This document shows, in pieces, positions 59,120 through 64,000 of a DNA stretch of 64,000 nt. The DNA is from Lysinimonas soli. Its GTDB lineage: Bacteria; Actinomycetota; Actinomycetes; Actinomycetales; Microbacteriaceae. The notes under the pieces were generated by a model. It was not told where the DNA came from and did not search any database. It worked only from the letters and a program-made list of their open reading frames with translations. Each line of letters starts with the position of its first letter. The first letter of the stretch is position 1. The stretch is taken from contig NZ_JBHSMG010000001.1 in NCBI RefSeq assembly GCF_042655435.1, positions 248,001 to 312,000 of the forward strand, read 5' to 3'. A program made the position numbers and the translations under genes.

Positions 59120-60589
59120 CTAGTGGCTGCTCGGCTCGGTCTCGATCTCGGTGCGGTCGCCCGACCAGAGCGTGTGGAAGATGCCGGGCTTGTCGACGCG
59201 CTTGTAGGTGTGGGCGCCGAAGAAGTCGCGCTGACCCTGGATGAGCGCGGCGGGCAGACGCTGGGCGCGCAGGCCGTCGTAGTAGGCGAGCGACGACGAG
59301 AACGCGGGGGAGGGCAGCCCGGCGTGCGCGGCCATCGCGACGATGCGCCGCCACGATCCCTGGGCGCGGTCGAGCGCGTCCACGAAGTACGGGGCCGTCA
59401 GCAGGGCCACGAGACCCGGGTCGCTCGCGTAGGCCTCGGTGATCCGGTTGAGGAACTGCGCCCGGATGATGCAGCCGCCGCGCCAGATCTTGGCGATCTC
59501 GCCCTTCTTGATGTCCCAGCCGTACTGCGCCGCTCCCGCGACGATCTCGTCGAAGCCCTGCGAATAGGCCACGATCTTCGAGGCGAACAGTGCCAGCCGC
59601 ACGTCTTCGATGAACTCGTCGGCGTCTTCGACCGTCCAGGTGTCGACCGGTCCGGGCAGTTCGGCGGCGGCCGCCCGCTGCTCCGGCTTGGACGACAGGC
59701 TGCGGGCGAAGACGGCTTCGGCGATGCCTGAGACGGGAACGCCCAGGTCGAGCGCGGTCTGCACGGTCCAGGCGCCGGTGCCCTTGGCGCCCGCCTGATC
59801 GAGGATGACGTCGACCAGGGGCTTGTCGGTCTCGGCGTCGACCTGGCGCAGCACCTCGGCGGTGATCTCGATGAGGTAGCTCTCGAGCTCGCCGTGGTTC
59901 CACTCGGCGAAGACCTCTGAGATCTCGGCCGGGCTCTTGCCGGTGCCGCGCCGGATCAGGTCGTACGCCTCGGCGATGAGCTGCATGTCGGCGTACTCGA
60001 TGCCGTTGTGGACCATCTTCACGAAGTGGCCGGCGCCGTCGGTTCCGACGTGGGTCACGCACGGCTCGCCCTCGGCGACCGCGGCGATGGATTTCAGGAT
60101 CGGGCCGATCGTGGCCCAGGCCTCGGCCGATCCACCGGGCATGATCGAGGGGCCGGTCAGGGCGCCCTCCTCGCCGCCCGAGATGCCGGCACCGACGAAG
60201 TTGATGCCGGTCGCGCGCACCGCCTTCTCGCGGCGGATGGTGTCGGTGAACAGGGCGTTGCCGCCGTCGATGATGATGTCGCCCGGCTCGAACACCTTGA
60301 CGAGCTCGTCGATGACCGCGTCGGTGCCCTTGCCGGCCTGCACCATGATGAGCGCGGTGCGCGGTTTCGAGAGGGATGCCGCGAACGCCGCGTAGTCGGC
60401 GCTGGGCACGAACCCGGCCTCCGGATGCTCGTCCATGAGCGTCTGGGTCTTCTCGTAGCTGCGGTTGAAGATCGCGACCGTGTTGCCCGGGCGGCTGGCG
60501 AGATTGCGCGCCAGATTGGAGCCCATCACCGCCAATCCGACGACGCCGATGTTCGCGTGCGGGGACTGAGTTCCGTCGGAGGAGGCCAT
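59120..60589 (-). CDS. gnd: 6-phosphogluconate dehydrogenase (decarboxylating)
   Basis: A 489-residue pentose-phosphate-pathway enzyme converting 6-phosphogluconate to ribulose-5-phosphate with NADP+. Rossmann motif GLAVMGSNLARNLA lies near residues 18-31, the signature IIDGGNALFTDTIRR near 102-116, and the catalytic-Lys motif GAGHFVKMVHNGIEYADMQ near 182-200. ATG 60589 fits the family length (about 470-490); the same frame is open much further upstream, to 62452, as antisense shadow. Divergent from the 2-hydroxyacid dehydrogenase at 60740. Confidence 0.95.
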   Translation of the reverse strand: MASSDGTQSPHANIGVVGLAVMGSNLARNLASRPGNTVAIFNRSYEKTQTLMDEHPEAGFVPSADYAAFAASLSKPRTALIMVQAGKGTDAVIDELVKVFEPGDIIIDGGNALFTDTIRREKAVRATGINFVGAGISGGEEGALTGPSIMPGGSAEAWATIGPILKSIAAVAEGEPCVTHVGTDGAGHFVKMVHNGIEYADMQLIAEAYDLIRRGTGKSPAEISEVFAEWNHGELESYLIEITAEVLRQVDAETDKPLVDVILDQAGAKGTGAWTVQTALDLGVPVSGIAEAVFARSLSSKPEQRAAAAELPGPVDTWTVEDADEFIEDVRLALFASKIVAYSQGFDEIVAGAAQYGWDIKKGEIAKIWRGGCIIRAQFLNRITEAYASDPGLVALLTAPYFVDALDRAQGSWRRIVAMAAHAGLPSPAFSSSLAYYDGLRAQRLPAALIQGQRDFFGAHTYKRVDKPGIFHTLWSGDRTEIETEPSSH

Positions 60590-60612
60590 GCGTCCAGGGT
60601 ACCGTTGGCTCG

Positions 60613-60747
60613 ATGGCCTTCCGTTATCCCGTCGTCGTCGTGGGGGTCGCCGACCGCGCTCGGTGGTCGGCCGCGGTCGACGTCGCCCAGCCGTTCGCCG
60701 ACCCCGTCGCCGGACTGACCGCAGAACTGGAGACCCCCGATGCCTGA
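60613..60747 (+). CDS. Possible 44-residue small protein upstream of a 2-hydroxyacid dehydrogenase
   Basis: ATG 60613 opens a 44-codon frame (MAFRYPVVVVGVADRARWSA start) whose stop overlaps the start of the dehydrogenase gene by eight bases. The C-terminal half is acidic. An AGGGT at 60596 is rather far for ribosome binding. It may be a translated leader or a chance frame in the divergent gnd promoter region. I recognise no family. Confidence 0.3.
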   Translation: MAFRYPVVVVGVADRARWSAAVDVAQPFADPVAGLTAELETPDA

Positions 60748-61777
60748 TCGTCTTCGCGTGGTGGTCGCGACCGCCCAGACCCCCGAGGACATCGAGATGC
60801 TGCGGGCCCGCGAGCCGCGCCTCGACGTCGTCTACGAGCCGGAGCTGCTCGGGGTCGCGTCGCTGAACTGGATGGTGCGCCACCGTCGCACCCCCGAGGA
60901 GCAGGAGCGCTTCGAGGCGCTCGTCGACTCGGCGGAGGTGCTGTTCGGGGTTCCCGAAAACTCGGGGGCGGCCCTGGCGCGCACGGTCGCGGCCAACCCC
61001 GCTCTGCGCTGGGTGCACACGATCCCCGCCGGCGGCGGTCAGCAGGTCAAGGCCGCCAAGCTCGCCCGTGCCGATCTCGACCGGATCGTGTTCACGACTT
61101 CGGCGGGGGTGCACGCCGAGCCGTTGGCCGAGTTCGCGGTCTTCGGCGTGCTCGCGGGGGCCAAACTGCTGCCCTACCTGCACACCGCGCAGATCCGGCA
61201 CGAATGGGCCGAGCGCAGGCCGATGGGACTGGCTCCCGACATGACGGTCGCCGTGGTCGGGCTCGGCGCCATCGGGCGGCTGACGGCGGCGAAGCTCTCG
61301 GGGCTCGGCTATCGCGTGGTCGGGGTGCACCGGCATCCGGTCGACGACGATCACCTCGCGCAGGTCTATCCGGTCGAGAGGCTGGCGGAGGTGGCCGCCA
61401 CTGTCGATGCGATCGTGCTCGCCCTGCCGGGAACCGAGCAGACCGAGAGGATGCTGAGCCTCGAGGTGCTCGAGGCGATCCGGCCCGGGTGCACCGTCGT
61501 CAACGTGGGGCGCGGTTCGACCGTCGACGAGCCGGCCCTCATCGAGGCCCTCAGCGACGGACGCGTCGGCTTCGCGGCGCTCGACGTGACGCAGGTCGAA
61601 CCGCTGCCGGGCGACAGCCCGCTCTGGGACCTGCCGAATGTGCTGATCAGCCCGCACACGGCGGCGATCAGCGAGCACGAGCCCCGCCTGATCACCGAGC
61701 TGTTCGCCGAGAACGCGCGTCGGTTCCTCGACGGCGAACCCTTGAAGAACGTCGTCAACACCCTCGAGTTCTACTGA
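60740..61777 (+). CDS. D-isomer-specific 2-hydroxyacid dehydrogenase
   Basis: A 345-residue NAD-dependent dehydrogenase, the close paralogue of the protein at 50124-51161: same length, no gaps, and long identical blocks such as HTIPAGGGQQVKAA. Motifs are GLGAIGR near 174, the catalytic Arg in NVGRGSTVDE, the Glu in AALDVTQVEPLP and the His in ISPHTAA. It lies between gnd and rplY in a housekeeping setting and lacks an upstream PaaR-type site. It is probably the ancestral copy. A strong hairpin follows the stop. Confidence 0.9.
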   Translation: MPDRLRVVVATAQTPEDIEMLRAREPRLDVVYEPELLGVASLNWMVRHRRTPEEQERFEALVDSAEVLFGVPENSGAALARTVAANPALRWVHTIPAGGGQQVKAAKLARADLDRIVFTTSAGVHAEPLAEFAVFGVLAGAKLLPYLHTAQIRHEWAERRPMGLAPDMTVAVVGLGAIGRLTAAKLSGLGYRVVGVHRHPVDDDHLAQVYPVERLAEVAATVDAIVLALPGTEQTERMLSLEVLEAIRPGCTVVNVGRGSTVDEPALIEALSDGRVGFAALDVTQVEPLPGDSPLWDLPNVLISPHTAAISEHEPRLITELFAENARRFLDGEPLKNVVNTLEFY

Positions 61778-61784
61778 GTCCTTG

Positions 61785-61809
61785 GTGCGCCGCCACTCCG
61801 GCGGCGCAC
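61785..61809 (+). terminator. Hairpin terminator after the 2-hydroxyacid dehydrogenase
   Basis: GTGCGCCGCC (61785-61794) and GGCGGCGCAC (61800-61809) make a perfect 10-bp GC-rich stem with a 5-nt loop, seven bases after the stop codon. No U-tract follows. Confidence 0.65.
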
Positions 61810-61813
61810 GGCG

Positions 61814-61851
61814 GCGTGGATCCGCACGAGCGCGGTCGCGCCGATCCACGC
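61814..61851 (+). other. Second inverted repeat ahead of the rplY leader
   Basis: GCGTGGATC (61814-61822) and GATCCACGC (61843-61851) form a 9-bp stem with a 20-nt GC-rich loop. It follows the terminator hairpin directly and lies upstream of a TAGACT (61883-61888) that could be the rplY -10 box. It could be a second terminator or a regulatory element. Confidence 0.4.
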
Positions 61852-62019
61852 ATCCGAGTTCTCCTCGACGCGCGAACTCGGCTAGACTCGGCCACTGAAC
61901 TTCGGCGAGGGATGCGGCGCGAGCGGCATCCGTGATCGACGCGGTGGGCGGGCCCTGTGCCATCACGGCACCATGTCTTTCCTCACGCAGTTGCGCGTTC
62001 GAGTTGAATCCATACGACA

Positions 62020-62033
62020 GGGGCCGACGCCCC
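62020..62033 (+). other. Hairpin just before the rplY ribosome-binding site
   Basis: GGGGC (62020-62024) and GCCCC (62029-62033) with a 4-nt loop, eight bases upstream of the ribosome-binding site AGGAG (62042-62046). The roughly 165-nt leader also contains pairs GGATGC/GCATCC (61910/61926) and CCGTGAT/ATCACGG (61930/61962). Such a structured leader fits ribosomal-protein autoregulation, which is inferred. Confidence 0.35.
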
Positions 62034-62053
62034 ACAACCTCAGGAGTGCAGCC

Positions 62054-62692
62054 ATGGCTGACGACAACAAGCTGACCGCCGAACCGCGCGAGCAGTTCGG
62101 CAAGGGCGCGGCGCGCAAGATCCGCGCCGCCGGCAAGATCCCCGCCGTGATCTACGGCCACGGAACCGATCCCCAGCACGTGACCCTCCCGGGCCACGAG
62201 GTGGCGCTCATCCTGCGCAAGGCGAACCAGGTGCTCGACCTCGACATCTCGGGCAAGAGCCAGCTCGCCCTGGTGAAGGACGTGCAGAAGGACCCGGTGC
62301 GTCAGATCATCGAGCACCTCGACCTCATCGTGGTCCGCAAGGGCGAGAAGGTCACGGTCGACGTGCCCGTGCACGTCGAGGGCGAGTCCGCTCCCGGCAC
62401 GATCGCCGCGCTCGACGCCAACACCCTCTCGGTCGAGGCCGAGGCGACCCACATCCCGGAGCGCATCGTCGTCGACATCGAGGGTCTCGAGGAGGGCACG
62501 CAGCTGTTCGCGAAGGACATCACGCTGCCCACCGGCTCGACGCTGGTCAGCGACCCCGAGACGCTCGTCATCAACGTGACGGTGCCGGGCGCTGCCGACC
62601 TGGGCGAGGCCGCCGAGGGCGCCGAGGCAACTGCTGCCGAGACCACCGAGGCCGCCGAGGGCGAGTCGTCCGAGGCCGCGGCCGCGGAGTAG
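62054..62692 (+). CDS. rplY: 50S ribosomal protein L25/general stress protein Ctc
   Basis: A 212-residue long-form L25 (Ctc, TL5 type). The N-terminal 5S-rRNA-binding domain covers residues 1-95 (REQFGKGAARKIRAAGKIPAVIYG), followed by the beta-rich Ctc domain and an Ala/Glu-rich acidic tail from about 180, typical in actinobacteria. ATG 62054 follows AGGAG at seven bases; the in-frame ATG 61973 lacks a site. The following gene is pth, the usual partner. Confidence 0.95.
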   Translation: MADDNKLTAEPREQFGKGAARKIRAAGKIPAVIYGHGTDPQHVTLPGHEVALILRKANQVLDLDISGKSQLALVKDVQKDPVRQIIEHLDLIVVRKGEKVTVDVPVHVEGESAPGTIAALDANTLSVEAEATHIPERIVVDIEGLEEGTQLFAKDITLPTGSTLVSDPETLVINVTVPGAADLGEAAEGAEATAAETTEAAEGESSEAAAAE

Positions 62693-62703
62693 TCGCTCCT
62701 TTC

Positions 62704-63294
62704 GTGGCGGACGATACCTGGCTGGTGGTCGGGCTCGGGAATCCCGGGCCCGGCTACGCCGGTCATCGTCACAACGTGGGCCAGATGGCGCTGGCCGAGC
62801 TCGCTCATCGGGTCTCGGCCGGCTTCAAGAGCCACAAGGCGAATGCGACGGTCGCCGAAGCGCGCCTGTCGCCGGGCGGCCCGCGACTGGTGCTCGCCAA
62901 GCCGAACAGCTTCATGAACCTGTCGGGTGGTCCCGTCGCGCAGTTGCTGCGGTTCTACGACCTCGATGCCTCGCGCCTGATCGTGTTGCACGACGAACTC
63001 GATCTGCCGTTCGACACCGTGCGTCTGAAGTCGGGCGGAGGGCACGGCGGTCACAACGGCGTGCGCGACATCGCGGCGGCGATCGGCACCCCGGACTTCG
63101 TCCGGGTGCGGATCGGGATCGGCCGCCCGCCCGGTCGGCAGGACGCCGCCGATTTCGTGCTCAAGCCCTTCTCGGGCGCCGAGCGCGAGGTGTTGCCGAG
63201 CCTGCTGTCGGATGCGGTGGATGCGACCGAGCTGGTCATCACCGAGGGGCTGCTCGCCGCCCAGACGAAGTTCCACGCGCCCCGCGAACGGTGA
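62704..63294 (+). CDS. pth: Peptidyl-tRNA hydrolase
   Basis: A 196-residue enzyme that releases tRNA from dropped-off peptidyl-tRNA. The signature GLGNPGPGYAGHRHNVG near residues 10-26 includes the catalytic His; KPNSFMNLSGG near 74 and VLHDELDLPFDTVRLKSGGGHGGHNG near 98-123 complete the site. GTG 62704 lies eleven bases after the rplY stop, so the two are probably cotranscribed. Confidence 0.95.
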   Translation: MADDTWLVVGLGNPGPGYAGHRHNVGQMALAELAHRVSAGFKSHKANATVAEARLSPGGPRLVLAKPNSFMNLSGGPVAQLLRFYDLDASRLIVLHDELDLPFDTVRLKSGGGHGGHNGVRDIAAAIGTPDFVRVRIGIGRPPGRQDAADFVLKPFSGAEREVLPSLLSDAVDATELVITEGLLAAQTKFHAPRER

Positions 63295-63309
63295 TTGCCC
63301 GATCGCATA

Positions 63310-63329
63310 TCTCTGACTAAAGTCAGAGA
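63310..63329. promoter_or_regulatory. Perfect palindrome abutting a MarR-type gene
   Basis: TCTCTGACT (63310-63318) and AGTCAGAGA (63321-63329) are perfect 9-bp arms around AA. The palindrome ends exactly one base before the ATG (63330) of the MarR-GNAT gene. No clear ribosome-binding site exists there apart from AGAGA, so the repeat is probably the operator of that gene. Confidence 0.65.
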
Positions 63330-64000
63330 ATGCGGGATGAGATCGCGGCCCTCCGCCGGTTCAACCGCGCCTGGTCGCAGCGACTCGGCGTGCTCGACGA
63401 CTCGTTTCTCGGCTCGGGGCGACCGCTCGGCCCCTCGCGGGTGCTCTTCGAGATCGGGCCCGGCGGCGTCGGGGTGCGCGAGCTTCGCGAACGGCTGGGC
63501 CTCGACGCCGGCTACCTGAGCCGACTGCTGCGCGGGCTGGAGCGCGAGGGTCTCGTCGCGACCGTGTCCGATGCGACCGACGCGCGGCGACGACTGGCCA
63601 CCCTGACCGCCGAGGGGCTGGCGGCGTGGCGCGAGCTCGAGGAGCGTTCCGACGAGATCGCCGAGCGCATCGTCGCGCCGCTGTCGCCCGCGCGACGCAC
63701 GCAGCTCGCCGATGCGCTGTGCCTGGCCGACGGCCTCGTGCGGTCGGCCACCGCCGAGCTGGTCGAGGTGGATCCGGCCTCCGAGCGGGCCCGAGCCGCG
63801 CTCGCGGCGTACTTCGCCGAGCTGGACGCTCGCTTTCCCGGCGGATTCGAGCCCGGCATCCAGGACCCCGATGACTACCGGCCGCCGCGGGGCCGCTTCG
63901 TGCTCGCCCTGTCGGATGGCGAGGTCGTCGCCTGCGGAGCGCTGCAGCGTCTCGCGGGGCAGGAGACCGCAGACCCCACGGGCGACACCGCGACGGCCGA
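63330..64000 (+). CDS. MarR-type regulator fused to GNAT acetyltransferase (partial)
   Basis: An open frame of 223 codons running off the window. Residues 1 to about 150 form a MarR winged helix (LGPSRVLFEIGPGGVGVRELRERLGLDAGYLSRLLRGLEREGLV; wing with DARRRLATLTAEG). From about residue 185 a GNAT domain begins (RPPRGRFVLALSDGEVVACGALQRL). Such MarR-GNAT fusions are common in actinobacteria and many are autoregulated. The start at ATG 63330 follows a palindrome and may be leaderless. Confidence 0.8.
   Translation, partial: MRDEIAALRRFNRAWSQRLGVLDDSFLGSGRPLGPSRVLFEIGPGGVGVRELRERLGLDAGYLSRLLRGLEREGLVATVSDATDARRRLATLTAEGLAAWRELEERSDEIAERIVAPLSPARRTQLADALCLADGLVRSATAELVEVDPASERARAALAAYFAELDARFPGGFEPGIQDPDDYRPPRGRFVLALSDGEVVACGALQRLAGQETADPTGDTATA

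Noticed and set aside
60590..62452. N-terminal extension of gnd to 62452
   Set aside because: The extra 621 codons are antisense to a dehydrogenase and rplY; gnd has normal length from ATG 60589.
1..64000. CRISPR array, tRNA/rRNA genes, insertion sequences or prophage genes
   Set aside because: No regularly spaced repeats, tRNA cloverleaf, transposase or phage motif was noticed on either strand.

Overview
The window is GC-rich, densely coding DNA from an actinobacterium, probably a Micrococcales/Microbacteriaceae member. That placement is inferred from composition, the start-codon mix (many GTG), the many ATGA-type gene overlaps, the MmyB-type and FCD-GntR regulators, and the glmU-prs and rplY-pth gene order. 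I saw no rRNA, tRNA, CRISPR array or transposase.

Layout. (1) 0.1-4.6 kb: three short-chain dehydrogenases with an MmyB-type regulator and a TetR regulator that has a clear palindromic operator. (2) 4.8-16.2 kb: a Liv-type ABC importer with fused LivM-LivG, followed without gaps by an IlvD/Edd dehydratase, a beta-hydroxyacid dehydrogenase, a hydroxypyruvate-isomerase-like TIM barrel and a flavin hydroxylase. An FCD-GntR regulator and an FAH-family enzyme come next. (3) 16.2-28.9 kb: an apparently complete phenylacetate (paa) catabolic region: thioesterase(s), paaK, thiolase, hydratase, 3-hydroxyacyl-CoA dehydrogenase, paaZ, a PaaR-like TetR, paaABCDE and paaG. Related palindromes lie upstream of three of its transcription units. 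(4) 29.0-33.0 kb: a branched-chain 2-oxoacid dehydrogenase operon (E1alpha, E1beta, E2; no E3) with an Lrp regulator. (5) 33.1-38.6 kb: HxlR, a DUF1579-like protein, a YcaC-like hydrolase, a berberine-bridge-type oxidoreductase, a second flavin hydroxylase and a TetR. (6) 38.7-50 kb: a second FAH enzyme, an SsuABC-type importer, a benzoylformate-decarboxylase-like ThDP enzyme, an FMN-dependent 2-hydroxyacid dehydrogenase, a KstD-like flavoprotein and an FMO-type monooxygenase, with an FCD-GntR regulator. (7) 50.1-53.7 kb: a 2-hydroxyacid dehydrogenase next to an outlying PaaR-type site, a decayed HxlR gene, and an MFS pump/TetR pair separated by four near-identical palindromes. (8) 53.7-64.0 kb: core genes glmU, prs, gnd, rplY and pth, a three-gene cytochrome b module, and a MarR-GNAT gene running off the end.

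How it fits together. The window looks like a catabolic region for aromatic or hydroxy acids attached to a housekeeping segment. Phenylacetate is activated by PaaK, epoxidised by PaaABCDE, isomerised by PaaG, opened by PaaZ and degraded by the beta-oxidation enzymes. Two other modules (4.8-16.2 and 34.8-50 kb) repeat one plan: ABC importer, flavin hydroxylase, FAH-family hydrolase and FCD-GntR regulator. Their substrates cannot be read from sequence alone.
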